A stretch of DNA of 64,000 nucleotides, from NCBI RefSeq assembly GCF_000599985.1, contig NZ_CP007445.1:1984001-2048000 (forward strand), given 5' to 3'. The translations under genes and the position numbers were made by a program. Source of the stretch: Gilliamella apicola. GTDB taxonomy: Bacteria; Pseudomonadota; Gammaproteobacteria; Enterobacterales; Orbaceae. This document shows positions 1 to 9,962 of this stretch, in pieces. Within the stretch, counting starts at the first letter, position 1; each line of letters opens with the position of its first letter. The notes below the pieces were generated by a model. It was not told the DNA's origin. It searched no databases and worked only from the letters and a program-made list of their open reading frames with translations.

Positions 1-698
1 GCATTACCTAAGTAATAATGTTTGATAACTTTCATGTTGTCATCAAATTCATACACTAATGGTACACCAGTTGGAATATTTAGTTCGATAATATCATCAT
101 CACTGATGTTATCTAAATGTTTAACTAAAGCACGAAGAGAGTTACCATGTGCAGCGATAATTACACGTTCACCTTTAGCAACACGCGGTGCAATTGTTGA
201 TTCCCAATAAGGAAGTACACGTTTAATGGTTAACGCTAGGCTTTCTGTTAATGGTAATTCTGATTCAGGTAAATTGCTGTAACGTGAATCATGACCAGGG
301 AAGCGTTTATCTGATTTTTCAAGTGCAGGAGGCGTAATTGCAAAACCACGACGCCATAATTTTACTTGTTCATCACCATATTTAGCCGCAGTTTCAGCTT
401 TATTTAGACCTTGCAGCGCACCATAGTGACGTTCATTTAGTTTCCAACATTTTTCAACAGGTAACCAAGCTTGATCAACTTCGTCAAGAACATGCCATAA
501 AGTATGAATTGCACGTTTTAATACAGAAGTATAAGCGTAATCAAATTGGAAACCTTCTTGTTTAAGTAATTTACCTGCTTCGGCTGCTTCTTTATTACCT
601 TTGTCAGATAAATCAACATCAGTCCAACCACAAAAACGGTTTTCTTGATTCCAAACACTTTCTCCATGTCGAATAAGAACTAATTTTTTTACTGCCAT
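1..698 (-). CDS. gpmA: 2,3-bisphosphoglycerate-dependent phosphoglycerate mutase (partial)
   Basis: Cytosolic glycolytic/gluconeogenic enzyme interconverting 3- and 2-phosphoglycerate. About 232 residues are visible, beginning with LVLIRHGES (phospho-histidine near residue 11), then [21 protein letters not shown] and the second catalytic histidine in [10 protein letters not shown]. The family is about 250 residues, so only the last 15-20 residues are lost past the left edge. The ATG at 698 has AAAGGAG 8 nt upstream, which fixes the start. It lies downstream of nlpD on the same strand, about 100 nt away. Identity is certain from motif order; the cut is due to the window edge, not decay. Confidence 0.97.
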   Translation of the reverse strand, partial: MAVKKLVLIRHGESVWNQENRFCGWTDVDLSDKGNKEAAEAGKLLKQEGFQFDYAYTSVLKRAIHTLWHVLDEVDQAWLPVEKCWKLNERHYGALQGLNKAETAAKYGDEQVKLWRRGFAITPPALEKSDKRFPGHDSRYSNLPESELPLTESLALTIKRVLPYWESTIAPRVAKGERVIIAAHGNSLRALVKHLDNISDDDIIELNIPTGVPLVYEFDDNMKVIKHYYLGN

Positions 699-799
699 GA
701 GTCTAACTCCTTTGTTACGTAGAATAAAACTGTTTAAATTAAATAATCTTTATAATACTCATAAATTCCATACATTAGCTGTTTTGCAGTTAATAAATA

Positions 800-1981
800 C
801 TAATTTTTAGATAGATATTTTAATGGATCAACGGATTTTGCTTTATAACGAATTTCAAAATGCAATCTTACTGAAGAAGTACCCGTTGCTCCCATAGTTG
901 CAATTTGTTCTCCTGCTCGCACCGCTTGTTGCTCTTTTACCAAAATCGTCTGGTTATGTGCATATGCGGTTAAATAATCATCATCGTGCTTTATAATAAT
1001 TAAATTACCATAACCCGGTAAAGCATTACCCGAATAAACCACGCGACCATCTGCGGCAGCCATCACTTTATTACCTAATCCACCTGCTATATCAATACCT
1101 TTGCTAGCATTAGAAAATTTTTCAATAATTTTGCCTTTTGCTGGCCATTGCCATGTAATATTAGCAACCTTAGAAGTGGATTTTCCTGTACTTGGTGGAG
1201 TTGATTGTATTTCATTTGTAGTACTGCCTACCGGTTTGGTTTCCGTTTGAGTTGTCTCAACAACACTAGTTGTCTGGTTTTTACCCGATGTAGTCGTTGT
1301 TGTTGTCGTAGTTGTCGTAGTTAAAACAGGTGTAGGTACTGGCGTAGGTACCGGTGTAGACGTTTTAGCCGTAGATGCAGTTTTAGTATCCGTTCCTTTA
1401 GATTTTTGATTGGTAACCGCCACTTGTTGAGTTGTTTGATTGCTCTTTGTTACTTGTTGTGTAACAACAGTAGTTCCACCACTTACATCTAACACTTGTC
1501 CAACAGAAACAGAGTAAGGTTTCTTAATATTATTTTTAGCCGCTAAAGAGCGGTAATCATTACCTGTTACCCATGCAATATAATATAATGTATCACCTTG
1601 ACTTACAGTATAAGTATCACCTTGATAACCTCCCTTAGGAATTTCGTCATAATTGCGCTTATATGAAGTACGTTCGTTAGTAACATTAACACCATTATTG
1701 CTGTTTACATTACTATTTTTATTTGCATCAACACTATTTGAACTTGACGTCGTTACTGGGCCAGGTAACTGTTTTGAAGAGGAATTTGCTGATACTGAAG
1801 GTGAAGAAGTACCTCTTCCAGAAGAAATATTAACAGGAGGTTTAGAATAACCTGTTTTTGATGAACCACCAGAAAAATCCGAAATATCTTCAATTTGGGC
1901 AGGATTGGATTGAGTACAGGCAGTAATGACCAAGCTTAAACAAGTTAGCGTAAGAATCTTTTTCAAAGCAACACCTTTCAT
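800..1981 (-). CDS. nlpD: NlpD-type murein hydrolase activator lipoprotein
   Basis: Outer-membrane lipoprotein that in Enterobacteria activates the amidase AmiC during cell separation. Visible: lipoprotein signal ending LVITAC, a LysM domain around residues 123-167 (TYTVSQGDTLYYIAWVTGND), a long Ser/Thr/Pro/Gln linker with a TPVP repeat and a run of 12 Thr, and a C-terminal M23/LytM domain from about residue 280. The LytM domain is degenerate: the usual HxH reads RLHFEIR and the first zinc ligand region reads KGIDIAG, as in E. coli NlpD, so it should be an activator and not a hydrolase. The start is uncertain: the ATG lacks a ribosome site, whereas TTG at 1966 (giving MKKILTLTC) has AAAGGTG just upstream. 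rpoS does not follow it here. Confidence 0.93.
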   Translation of the reverse strand: MKGVALKKILTLTCLSLVITACTQSNPAQIEDISDFSGGSSKTGYSKPPVNISSGRGTSSPSVSANSSSKQLPGPVTTSSSNSVDANKNSNVNSNNGVNVTNERTSYKRNYDEIPKGGYQGDTYTVSQGDTLYYIAWVTGNDYRSLAAKNNIKKPYSVSVGQVLDVSGGTTVVTQQVTKSNQTTQQVAVTNQKSKGTDTKTASTAKTSTPVPTPVPTPVLTTTTTTTTTTTSGKNQTTSVVETTQTETKPVGSTTNEIQSTPPSTGKSTSKVANITWQWPAKGKIIEKFSNASKGIDIAGGLGNKVMAAADGRVVYSGNALPGYGNLIIIKHDDDYLTAYAHNQTILVKEQQAVRAGEQIATMGATGTSSVRLHFEIRYKAKSVDPLKYLSKN

Positions 1982-2334
1982 TCGTTAATATTGTTTTAAG
2001 AGCATATTCTATCGTTTCTGATATAAAAAGCTATTATATCGGTTCCTTATTATGCTAGCTATAATAAAATAGATAAGGATACAATTTAAATTAATTACAA
2101 TCCACAGAATTTATACTAAATTCGCACAAATATACCTTCTGTTTTTCGATTATCAATAGATTGCACAACAAATAGTCAACATCTAATTAGTAACATCTTT
2201 ATTTACTATAACTAGTATAATAAATAGCGGAAAATAGAATTTATTTTTGAAAGTGGTGAGTATATACAATAAAATGCTGGTTCGTACAGTAGATTTATTC
2301 TATTTTCTGTGAAATTTTAATGTGACTCAAATTA
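1982..2334. other. nlpD/rsmI divergent intergenic region
   Basis: 353 bases of AT-rich DNA between divergent nlpD and rsmI. It must carry promoters for both, but I see no convincing operator, RNA gene or reading frame. No ribosome binding site precedes the rsmI ATG. Confidence 0.5.
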
Positions 2335-3162
2335 ATGACTCTATATATTGTTGCAACACCCATTGGAAATTTAGATGATATTACCCTTAGAGCAATTGAC
2401 ACACTTAAACGTGTTGATTTGATAGCTGCTGAAGATACACGCCATAGTGGTTTATTATTACAGCATTTGGGTATTAAAGCTAGACTTTATTCCTTGCATG
2501 ATCATAATGAACAAGAAAAAGCACACGTTCTGATTGAAAAACTCCAAGCAGGCATCTCTATTGCCTTGATTTCAGATGCTGGTACGCCGTTAATCAATGA
2601 TCCTGGTTACCATTTAGTAAAAGCTTGCCGTGAAAATGGTATAAAGGTAGTTCCGATTCCAGGAGCTTGTGCTGCCATTGCAGCCTTGTCGGTAGCTGGA
2701 TTACCGTCCGACAAATTTATCTATGAAGGATTTTTACCCGCTAAAAGTAAAGCACGGCAAGATAGTTTAGCATCATTAATTACCGAACCGCGCACCATGA
2801 TTTTTTATGAATCAACGCATCGCTTATTAGAGACCCTTAAGGATATGCAAACTATTTTTGGTGCCGATAAACAGATCGTTTTGGCTAAAGAACTTACTAA
2901 AACATGGGAAACCATTGTGAGCTTTCCAGTCAATGAGCTTATCGACTGGTTAAATCAAGATGTATCTCGTCAAAAAGGTGAATTTGTCTTAATTGTGGCT
3001 GGGTATATAGAAAGTAATAAGGATATTGATCCAAAAGCCATAAATACTCTTAAATTATTACAAAAAGAGCTACCATTAAAAAAAGCAGCCGCAATTACTG
3101 CTGAAATTTATGGACTTAAAAAGAATCAACTCTATCAAATTGGCTTAAATTTGGAAGAATAA
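2335..3162 (+). CDS. rsmI: 16S rRNA (cytidine1402-2'-O)-methyltransferase
   Basis: SAM-dependent tetrapyrrole-methylase-fold enzyme that 2'-O-methylates C1402 of 16S rRNA at the decoding centre, together with RsmH. The 275 residues show the family signatures [18 protein letters not shown] at the N-terminus, [30 protein letters not shown] and [17 protein letters not shown]. Length is slightly under the ~285 of E. coli. An in-frame TGA lies just 5' of ATG 2335, so this is the first possible start, although no clear Shine-Dalgarno is present. Stands alone, divergent from nlpD. Confidence 0.95.
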   Translation: MTLYIVATPIGNLDDITLRAIDTLKRVDLIAAEDTRHSGLLLQHLGIKARLYSLHDHNEQEKAHVLIEKLQAGISIALISDAGTPLINDPGYHLVKACRENGIKVVPIPGACAAIAALSVAGLPSDKFIYEGFLPAKSKARQDSLASLITEPRTMIFYESTHRLLETLKDMQTIFGADKQIVLAKELTKTWETIVSFPVNELIDWLNQDVSRQKGEFVLIVAGYIESNKDIDPKAINTLKLLQKELPLKKAAAITAEIYGLKKNQLYQIGLNLEE

Positions 3163-3350
3163 TTTAACAAGTCATGCACAACTTATCCCTTTTAATAAAT
3201 TTAAGCAAAGTAACAAGTTAAAACCGATATCAACATTTGATATAGATCTATTACCAACACGTCAATAAGAACATTGGCATAAATAGCATGATTTAGTATA
3301 TAATTACCTCTTATATTTAAGACATTTATTGATAAAAGGTAACAAACAGT

Positions 3351-4442
3351 ATGGGATTTAAATGTGGTATCGTCGGACTACCAAATGTTGGCAAGTCAAC
3401 TCTTTTTAACGCACTAACCAAAGCAGGCATTGAAGCAGCTAACTTTCCATTTTGTACTATCGAACCAAATACTGGTGTAGTACCAATGCCCGATCCACGT
3501 TTAGATGAGCTGGCTAAAATTGTCAAACCTCAGCGCACCTTACCTACTACTATGGAATTTGTTGATATTGCAGGATTAGTAAAAGGTGCCTCAAAAGGTG
3601 AAGGTTTAGGTAACCAATTTTTAGCCAACATTCGTGAAACTGAAGCCATTGGCCATGTTGTTCGTTGTTTTGAAAATGAAAATATCATTCATGTTGCAGG
3701 CAAAATTGACCCAGCTGAAGATATTGAAATTATTAATACTGAACTTGCGTTAGCCGATCTAGAAGCTTGTGAAAGAGCAATGACACGTTTACAAAAACGC
3801 GCTAAAGGTGGCGATAAAGATGCTAAATTTGAACTCGAAATTCTTGAAAAATGCTTACCACATTTAGAGCAAGGTAAAAAACTGTTGCTATTGGATTTAA
3901 GCAAAGAAGAGCTCGATGCGGTTAAATACCTGAGCTTTTTAACATTAAAACCAACCATGTACATTGCTAATGTTAATGAAGATGGATTTGAAAATAATCC
4001 TTATTTGGAAAAAGTAAAAGCCATCGCCGCTGAAGAAAAATCTGTTGTTGTTCCTGTTTGTGCAGCCATTGAAGCAGAACTTGCTGAACTAGATGATGCT
4101 GATCGTGATGAGTTCATGCAAGATCTAGGGTTAACTGAACCAGGCTTAAATCGCGTTATTCGTGCTGGTTATAGTTTACTTAATTTACAAACATATTTTA
4201 CCGCAGGTGTTAAAGAAGTTCGCGCATGGACAATCTCAGTTGGAGATACTGCCCCACAAGCAGCGGGTAAAATTCATACCGACTTTGAAAAAGGCTTTAT
4301 TCGCGCACAGACCATTGCTTTTGATGATTTTATCAAATATGGCGGTGAGCAAGGTGCTAAAGAAGCAGGAAAAATGCGTTCTGAAGGAAAAGACTATATC
4401 GTTCAAGATGGCGATATCATGAACTTTTTATTTAATGTATAA
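3351..4442 (+). CDS. ychF: Redox-regulated ATPase YchF
   Basis: Obg-family P-loop protein that prefers ATP over GTP and associates with ribosomes and the oxidative-stress response. The 363 residues match the family length exactly. G1 is [14 protein letters not shown] at residues 8-21, G3 is [14 protein letters not shown], a coiled-coil insert spans about 130-190, and the C-terminal TGS-like domain includes [14 protein letters not shown] and ends [10 protein letters not shown]. The usual partner gene pth is not upstream. It is followed by its own hairpin terminator. Confidence 0.96.
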   Translation: MGFKCGIVGLPNVGKSTLFNALTKAGIEAANFPFCTIEPNTGVVPMPDPRLDELAKIVKPQRTLPTTMEFVDIAGLVKGASKGEGLGNQFLANIRETEAIGHVVRCFENENIIHVAGKIDPAEDIEIINTELALADLEACERAMTRLQKRAKGGDKDAKFELEILEKCLPHLEQGKKLLLLDLSKEELDAVKYLSFLTLKPTMYIANVNEDGFENNPYLEKVKAIAAEEKSVVVPVCAAIEAELAELDDADRDEFMQDLGLTEPGLNRVIRAGYSLLNLQTYFTAGVKEVRAWTISVGDTAPQAAGKIHTDFEKGFIRAQTIAFDDFIKYGGEQGAKEAGKMRSEGKDYIVQDGDIMNFLFNV

Positions 4443-4453
4443 CCATCTATTTT

Positions 4454-4477
4454 ACGTCGCCTTTTGGCGACGTTATT
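4454..4477 (+). terminator. ychF terminator
   Basis: Perfect 8-bp stem ACGTCGCC / GGCGACGT with a TTTT loop, 11 nt after the ychF stop. The 3' tract is TATTATATTT, so the U-run is weak but AT-rich. Confidence 0.75.
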
Positions 4478-4602
4478 ATATTTGTTCTTATATTTAATTA
4501 TCATTAAAATTTAATATAATAAAATTTATACTTAAACGTATACCTAACCTGAAACTTCTTGTCAAAACTAATGGACTATTCATATAAGGAAAGCACTCGC
4601 CA

Positions 4603-5829
4603 ATGTTACTTACTTTTAAACAAGCCAAACAAAATATATTAGAAACTGCGACTAATGCAAAACCTCTGACTAATCAGACAGTCTCATTATTTGACGCTTT
4701 AGATAGAATTGCTGCCATACCAATTATTTCACCAATTAATGTTCCTGGATTTGATAATTCAGCAATGGATGGATACGCAGTCAGACTTTCGGATATTCAA
4801 CAAACAAAAACATTACCTTTAGCCAGTGCAATTTTCGCGGGCGACGATATTAGTAATTTACAATGGCCAGAAGGTACTTGTTTACGCATTATGACAGGAG
4901 CCCCTGTCCCGATTGACGCAGACGCAGTTGTAATGCAAGAACATACAGAACAATCCGATTTAGGTATTCGTTTTTTAAAGGAAATTAAAGCTGGTGATAA
5001 CATACGTCGGTGCGGTGAAGATGTAAAAAAGAATTCGATAACAGTTGATACAGGTAGCAAATTAACATTACCAACCCTATCAACCCTTGCAACACTTGGT
5101 ATTAGTGAAGTCACCGTTTTTAACAAATTGAAAGTAGCTATCTTTTCAACAGGTAATGAACTAACACCTATTGGAACACCCTTATCAGGCAATGGCGCAA
5201 TTTATGATAGTAATCGCTTTACTTTAAAATTGTTATTAACAAAACTTAACTGTGAAATTATTGATCTTGGAATTATTCCTGATGATCCGACTCAAATCAA
5301 ACAAGCTTTAGTAACAGCATCAAACCAAGCAAATCTTGTCATAACCAGTGGTGGCGTTTCGGTGGGTGATGCTGATTATACAAAAACCGCTTTGGAAGAT
5401 TTAGGACAGATCAATTTCTGGAAAATTGCCATGAAACCAGGTAAACCTTTTGCTTTTGGACAAATTGGTCATGCGTTATTTTGTGGTTTACCTGGCAATC
5501 CAGTTTCAACTTTAGTAACTTTTTATCAACTCGTTCAGCCATTGATTCTGACACTTTCTGGGCTTAAAACAACCGATATTGATTTTCGCTTCCAAGTAAA
5601 AGCAGCCACCGATCTTAAAAAAAGTATTGGTCGGGTAGATTTTCAACGCGGAAGATTGCAAATTGATGATCACGGAGAATTAGAAGTTGTAACTACTGGC
5701 CAACAAGGGTCACATATTACACAGTCATTTAATCAGGCTAATTGTTTTATTATTCTTGAACAAGAACGCGGTAATGTAAACAAAGGCGAATTGGTGATGA
5801 TTGAACTATTTAATACCCTACTGAAGTAA
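4603..5829 (+). CDS. moeA: Molybdopterin molybdotransferase
   Basis: Inserts molybdate into adenylylated molybdopterin, the last step of molybdenum cofactor synthesis, in the cytosol. The 408-residue protein has the MoeA order: FDNSAMDGYAVRLSD near 50-65, RIMTGAPVPIDADAVVMQEH near 97-116, the MoCF_biosynth domain with STGNEL, YDSNRFTL and TSGGVSVGDADYT, then MKPGKPFAFG and CGLPGNPVS, and a short C-terminal domain IV. moeB, its usual neighbour, and other moa genes are absent from the window, so it stands alone. A long palindrome lies between its end and the convergent EamA gene. Confidence 0.95.
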   Translation: MLLTFKQAKQNILETATNAKPLTNQTVSLFDALDRIAAIPIISPINVPGFDNSAMDGYAVRLSDIQQTKTLPLASAIFAGDDISNLQWPEGTCLRIMTGAPVPIDADAVVMQEHTEQSDLGIRFLKEIKAGDNIRRCGEDVKKNSITVDTGSKLTLPTLSTLATLGISEVTVFNKLKVAIFSTGNELTPIGTPLSGNGAIYDSNRFTLKLLLTKLNCEIIDLGIIPDDPTQIKQALVTASNQANLVITSGGVSVGDADYTKTALEDLGQINFWKIAMKPGKPFAFGQIGHALFCGLPGNPVSTLVTFYQLVQPLILTLSGLKTTDIDFRFQVKAATDLKKSIGRVDFQRGRLQIDDHGELEVVTTGQQGSHITQSFNQANCFIILEQERGNVNKGELVMIELFNTLLK

Positions 5830-5868
5830 TTTCATCAATTTAAAATAGAAGTTAACTTATTAACACAA

Positions 5869-5898
5869 AATCATACACTATTTAAATAGTGTGTGATT
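5869..5898. terminator. Bidirectional terminator between moeA and EamA gene
   Basis: Near-perfect 15+15 palindrome (AATCATACACTATTT then AAATAGTGTGTGATT, one G-T wobble) exactly in the convergent gap. AT-rich flanks on both sides suit termination in both directions. Confidence 0.6.
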
Positions 5899-5913
5899 AA
5901 TGTTATTTAATCT

Positions 5914-6342
5914 TTAGAAGAGTGCAACTAAAATAGCACCAACAGCAATCATTGCCACACCCACGCCAGCTAACAATGAGATTTTTTCGCCAAATAAAAT
6001 CACTGCAAATATAACTGCAAAAACCACACTTAATTTATCGATTGGCGCAACTTGCGATACTTTACCTTCTTTAATTGCCATAAAATAAAATAACCAAGAC
6101 AGTGCGCCAGCAATACCGCTTAGAGCAATAATTAACAATGCTTTTTTATCATTTAAAAAAGTATTAACAAGATTAAGTTTACCTTGAACTACAACCACAC
6201 CAACCAAAAAAATTGCCATAACAACGGCACGAATCGCTGTAGCTGTATTGGCATCAAGCTGTTGTAAACCGATTTTACCTAAAATCGCCACACCAGCTGC
6301 AGTAATAGCTGAGAGCAATGCATAAATAAGCCATGCACTCAT
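5914..6342 (-). CDS. Small EamA-family (DMT) transporter
   Basis: Inner-membrane protein of the drug/metabolite transporter superfamily. At 142 residues it is a single EamA repeat with five predicted membrane segments instead of ten, of the kind that works as a dimer. Visible motifs include ITAAGVAILGKIGLQ, SWLFYFMAIKEGKVSQVAPI and VFAVIFAVILFGEKIS. I start it at ATG 6342, one base after the stop of the upstream lipoprotein gene and with AGGT just upstream; a TTG five codons earlier is possible. The touching junction implies translational coupling. Substrate cannot be told from sequence. Confidence 0.85.
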   Translation of the reverse strand: MSAWLIYALLSAITAAGVAILGKIGLQQLDANTATAIRAVVMAIFLVGVVVVQGKLNLVNTFLNDKKALLIIALSGIAGALSWLFYFMAIKEGKVSQVAPIDKLSVVFAVIFAVILFGEKISLLAGVGVAMIAVGAILVALF

Positions 6343-6343
6343 A

Positions 6344-6550
6344 CTAATACCTATCAACTTGAAAAAGGAACTGCTGATTATTTGAATTATTTTGACATTG
6401 TTGTGATTTATTCATCATACCTTTGCAATCTTCTAAAACGCCATGTGCTTTTGACCAATGATACTTTTTCCCTTGATCATTCTTTCCACCACATGCCACT
6501 AAAGTTAAACTTAGGATGATACAAGTCAATCCGAGCGTTGCTAATTTCAT
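6344..6550 (-). CDS. Small lipoprotein, unknown function
   Basis: A 68-residue predicted lipoprotein. The signal peptide MKLATLGLTCIILSLTLVAC ends in a canonical LVAC lipobox, followed by GGKNDQG and a short Cys/Asn/Gln-rich mature part with two further cysteines (EDCKGM, SQQCQNN) that could form a disulfide. AAAGGAGG 5 nt upstream of ATG 6550 fixes the start; the frame stays open a little further upstream but without a better site. Its stop nearly touches the EamA transporter start, so the two form an operon. I do not recognise the family. Confidence 0.75.
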   Translation of the reverse strand: MKLATLGLTCIILSLTLVACGGKNDQGKKYHWSKAHGVLEDCKGMMNKSQQCQNNSNNQQFLFQVDRY

Positions 6551-6610
6551 TATGCCTCCTTTTTTTGCAATCAATAACTAAATTATGGTTTAGAATTCAG
6601 AATTTCAAAG

Positions 6611-7606
6611 TTATTCTAATCCAGAATCATGATGATTAATAGCTAAACTGCCACCTATTTTTAATAGATGAAAATGACGATCAGCTCGATGTTCGCATAA
6701 TTGTTGCGCAGGCTCATCTAACGATTCATCTGATAATTCGAATGTTCCCCAATGAATAGCAATCGCTTCATGACAATTAAGTTCATCATACAACTGCACA
6801 GCTTGAGCTGGATCAATATGTTGCGATTGTAATAATCTACGTGGTGCATAAGCACCTATTGGAATTAATGCCAGATCAATACAAGTAAAGCGTAGCCCTA
6901 TCTCTTTTAAACGCGGTGAATAGCCAGTATCTCCCATAAAATAAACGGTTTTAGTTTTATTGGGAATATCCGCATTTGCCTGCACTATCCAACCGCACCA
7001 TAGTGTTTTATTAATATCAAAAAGCCCCCGGTTACTCCAGTGTCTAGCAGGCGTTGCGGTAAAAGTTAGACTATCAAAAGTGATTGCATCATACCAATTA
7101 AGTTCAAAAACCTGCTTAGCTCCCCATTTTAAAAGCTTATCTTTTAATCCTAAAGGAACAACTAAAACGACTTTAGGAAATCGCTTAACTAATTGATGAA
7201 TACTATAATCATCCAAATGGTCATAATGATTATGCGAAATCATAACAAAATCAATGTTAGGTAGTTGTTCGATCGTAAGCGCAGGGGGATTATGTCGTTT
7301 AGGTCCAGAAAATTGTGAAGGTGAAGCACGCTTAGAAAAAATAGGATCGGTTAAAATGATTTTATCATTTAAACGAATTAAATTAGTTGAATGACCTATC
7401 CACCAAGCTCTATCATCAGGTAACGTAAGATCGATAGGCTCACACCAAGTCTGATTAAATGCTTCATAACCTCCCTTTGGCTCAAGCACTTTTCGTCTTT
7501 GATACCACCACCATGTTTTAACAAAATTGATAGTAAACGGCTCATGGTTCTCAAATTTTTGGGTCGCACGATGTGCCTTTTTATTAGCTTCTTGCTTATT
7601 TATCAT
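6611..7606 (-). CDS. MBL-fold metallo-hydrolase (NAPE-PLD/RomA-like)
   Basis: Metallo-beta-lactamase-fold hydrolase, 331 residues, no signal peptide. The zinc motif HNHYDHLDDYS lies near residue 125, preceded by TDPIFSKRASPSQFSGPKRH, and followed by TATPARHWSNRG, a bridging FMGDTGYSP and HWGTFELSDE. This arrangement is that of the N-acyl-phosphatidylethanolamine phospholipase D-like/RomA branch, whose bacterial substrates are mostly undefined. It follows folB by 16 nt on the same strand, so the two are probably co-transcribed. Fold is certain; reaction is not. Confidence 0.85.
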   Translation of the reverse strand: MINKQEANKKAHRATQKFENHEPFTINFVKTWWWYQRRKVLEPKGGYEAFNQTWCEPIDLTLPDDRAWWIGHSTNLIRLNDKIILTDPIFSKRASPSQFSGPKRHNPPALTIEQLPNIDFVMISHNHYDHLDDYSIHQLVKRFPKVVLVVPLGLKDKLLKWGAKQVFELNWYDAITFDSLTFTATPARHWSNRGLFDINKTLWCGWIVQANADIPNKTKTVYFMGDTGYSPRLKEIGLRFTCIDLALIPIGAYAPRRLLQSQHIDPAQAVQLYDELNCHEAIAIHWGTFELSDESLDEPAQQLCEHRADRHFHLLKIGGSLAINHHDSGLE

Positions 7607-7622
7607 CGAGTAAAATCCTAGA

Positions 7623-7991
7623 TTAATTAGCGGATCGTTCTATCACCACAGCTACATTGCTCGCATTAGCAATCGCACTAGGTTTTGAAACTTTTACTTT
7701 TAACCATTGCACTGAAAATTTTTGTATTACCAATTGCGCTACACGTTCAGCCACACATTCTATGAGCTCAAATTGAGTCGATTGAATAAAGCTGGTTATC
7801 GATTGGCTTACCAAAAAATAATCTAAACACAGTGAAACATCATCGCTCTCACCCGCAGGCTTGTTGTCCCATGACATTTCAAGATCAAGTATTAACTTTT
7901 GTTTTATGGTCTTTTCCCATTCATAAACACCAATAGTTGTTAGGACAGTAAGACCTTCAATTAATACTTTGTCTTTATTATTAATTTTCAT
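7623..7991 (-). CDS. folB: Dihydroneopterin aldolase
   Basis: Folate synthesis enzyme converting 7,8-dihydroneopterin to 6-hydroxymethyl-dihydropterin and glycolaldehyde. The 122 residues show the family pattern VLIEGLTVLTTIGVYEWEKT, LDLEMSWDNK, DDVSLCLDY, FELIECVAERVAQLV and the C-terminal VKVSKPSAIANASNVAVVIER with the catalytic lysine. Length is typical. First gene of a probable two-gene unit with the MBL hydrolase; divergent from rsmE. Confidence 0.94.
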   Translation of the reverse strand: MKINNKDKVLIEGLTVLTTIGVYEWEKTIKQKLILDLEMSWDNKPAGESDDVSLCLDYFLVSQSITSFIQSTQFELIECVAERVAQLVIQKFSVQWLKVKVSKPSAIANASNVAVVIERSAN

Positions 7992-8089
7992 AGTTAATTC
8001 CGATTGCTGAGCTGTATTAAATAGAGATTACCGAATCTTGATAAATTACGCTATAATTTATTGCAGTATATTATAAGAAATTAGTAATT

Positions 8090-8815
8090 ATGACTCGGAT
8101 ATATCAACCTTTTACCATCAATCAAAATAGCCTTATTACTTTAAATGATGATGCTTTTAATCATCTTATACGGGTATTGAGAATGAAAAGAGGTGAAGAA
8201 ATCATCCTATTTGATGGTTCAAATCATATCACCCCTGCGGTTATTCATGAAATAAATAAAAAATCAGTCACTGTAAAAACGGCTACAACAATTTTAGATA
8301 ATCGTGAATCACCTTTAAATATTCATTTAGGTCAAGTAATTTCGCGCGGGGAAAAAATGGAATTTACCATTCAAAAATCCGTAGAATTAGGCGTTAGCTC
8401 TATCACTCCTCTATTGTCGGAACGCTGTGGTGTTAAGTTGGACGAAGAAAGAATGAATAAAAAAGTCCAACAATGGCAGAAAATTGTGATTTCAGCCTGT
8501 GAGCAGAGTGGTCGTAACGTAATACCTACCATTAATCCCGTGATGAAGCTGGAAAATTGGTGCGCAAATTTAACAAGTCAATTAAGATTAAATTTACATC
8601 CTAAAGCGCAACATGGTATTAAACATCTACCTAATGATAAAAATGATATTAGTCTACTAATTGGTCCAGAAGGTGGTCTATCCGATGCTGAAATCAATAT
8701 GACACATCAATATGATTTTACTGATATACTACTTGGCCCACGTATACTACGCACTGAAACAGCAGCACTTACTGCTATCACAGCCTTACAAGTGCATTTG
8801 GGTGATTTAAGCTAA
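8090..8815 (+). CDS. rsmE: 16S rRNA (uracil1498-N3)-methyltransferase
   Basis: SPOUT-class methyltransferase modifying U1498 of 16S rRNA. N-terminal PUA-like part ([27 protein letters not shown]) is followed by the knotted SAM domain with [30 protein letters not shown] and [17 protein letters not shown]. 241 residues, typical length. In E. coli rsmE also precedes gshB and yqgE-yqgF, and that order is kept here. Confidence 0.96.
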   Translation: MTRIYQPFTINQNSLITLNDDAFNHLIRVLRMKRGEEIILFDGSNHITPAVIHEINKKSVTVKTATTILDNRESPLNIHLGQVISRGEKMEFTIQKSVELGVSSITPLLSERCGVKLDEERMNKKVQQWQKIVISACEQSGRNVIPTINPVMKLENWCANLTSQLRLNLHPKAQHGIKHLPNDKNDISLLIGPEGGLSDAEINMTHQYDFTDILLGPRILRTETAALTAITALQVHLGDLS

Positions 8816-9003
8816 TGAAATACAAATAAGGTAATTGTTTATTTGCAACTAGTCCAGTAACGAGTATGATAGTTGCCAATTTACTTATAATAGTGGGTAA
8901 TATTCTATCATAAGGTTTCAGTATACTTTTTAATAAGTATAACTTTAATGTATGTTATCATCATAAATGTCGATAAAACCAATAACGTCAGTAAGGAGTT
9001 ACC

Positions 9004-9960
9004 ATGATTAAGCTTGGTATAGTAATGGATCCAATTAGTCATATCAAAATTAAGAAAGACACAAGTTTTGCTATGCTACATGAGGCACAAAAACGTGGAT
9101 ACCAACTTTTTTATATGGAAATGAATGATCTTTTTTTACATAATGGTGAAGCGTACGCAACAACCAAGACATTAAAGGTTTATAACGACCATTCCCATTG
9201 GTTTGATTTTACCGAAGAACAAACTATACCATTAAGTGATCTTGATGTAATTTTAATGCGTAAAGATCCACCCTTTGATACAGAATTTATTTATGCAACG
9301 TACATTCTTGAACGTGCTGAAGCAAAAGGTGTATTAGTGGTTAATAAACCACAAAGTTTACGTGATTGTAATGAAAAACTATTTACTGCATGGTTTGCGC
9401 AATTAACACCTGAAACATTAGTCACTCGCCAAACTCGACATATTAAAGAGTTTCATCAACAATATTCTGATATTATTTTAAAACCGTTGGATGGTATGGG
9501 AGGCGCCTCAATATTTAGAATTAAACAAGGTGACCCAAACGTATCAGTTATTATTGAAACATTAACCGAACACAATACACGATACTGCATGGCGCAAACT
9601 TATATACCCGCTATAACAGATGGCGACAAAAGAGTTTTAGTTGTCGATGGCGAACCTGTCCCTTTTTGTCTTGCTAGAATTCCACAAAAAGGTGAAACAA
9701 GAGGTAACCTAGCCGCCGGTGGACATGGTGAAGTTAGAGCATTAAGTGAAAGTGATTGGCATATTGCTAAAAGTGTTGCTCCAACTTTAAAAGAAAAAGG
9801 GTTATTATTTGTAGGTCTAGATATTATCGGTGATAAACTAACTGAAATAAACGTTACTAGCCCTACATGTGTTCGTGAAATTGAAGCAGAAAATCCCAAT
9901 CTTTCAATTACTGGCATGCTCATGGATGCCATTGAACGTCGATTAAATAAGTTGAGTTAA
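9004..9960 (+). CDS. gshB: Glutathione synthetase
   Basis: ATP-grasp ligase joining gamma-glutamylcysteine and glycine; second step of glutathione synthesis. Motifs: LGIVMDPISHIKIKKDTS at the N-terminus, LMRKDPPFDTEFIYATY, NKPQSLRDCNEKL, ILKPLDGMGGASIF, FCLARIPQKGETRGNLAAGG, and the metal/ATP site VGLDIIGDKLTEINVTSPT. 318 residues, as in E. coli. AAGGAG lies 7 nt upstream of the ATG. Two bases after its stop begins a GNAT gene that is not part of the classical gshB-yqgE-yqgF order. Confidence 0.97.
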   Translation: MIKLGIVMDPISHIKIKKDTSFAMLHEAQKRGYQLFYMEMNDLFLHNGEAYATTKTLKVYNDHSHWFDFTEEQTIPLSDLDVILMRKDPPFDTEFIYATYILERAEAKGVLVVNKPQSLRDCNEKLFTAWFAQLTPETLVTRQTRHIKEFHQQYSDIILKPLDGMGGASIFRIKQGDPNVSVIIETLTEHNTRYCMAQTYIPAITDGDKRVLVVDGEPVPFCLARIPQKGETRGNLAAGGHGEVRALSESDWHIAKSVAPTLKEKGLLFVGLDIIGDKLTEINVTSPTCVREIEAENPNLSITGMLMDAIERRLNKLS

Positions 9961-9962
9961 AA

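Noticed and set aside
4797..5192. 131-codon minus-strand frame opposite moeA
   Set aside because: Antisense to conserved MoeA motifs, with no start signal or neighbours on that strand.
8922..8941. TATACTT / AAGTATA hairpin between rsmE and gshB
   Set aside because: Seven A/T-dominated pairs and no T-run on the correct side; not enough to call a terminator.
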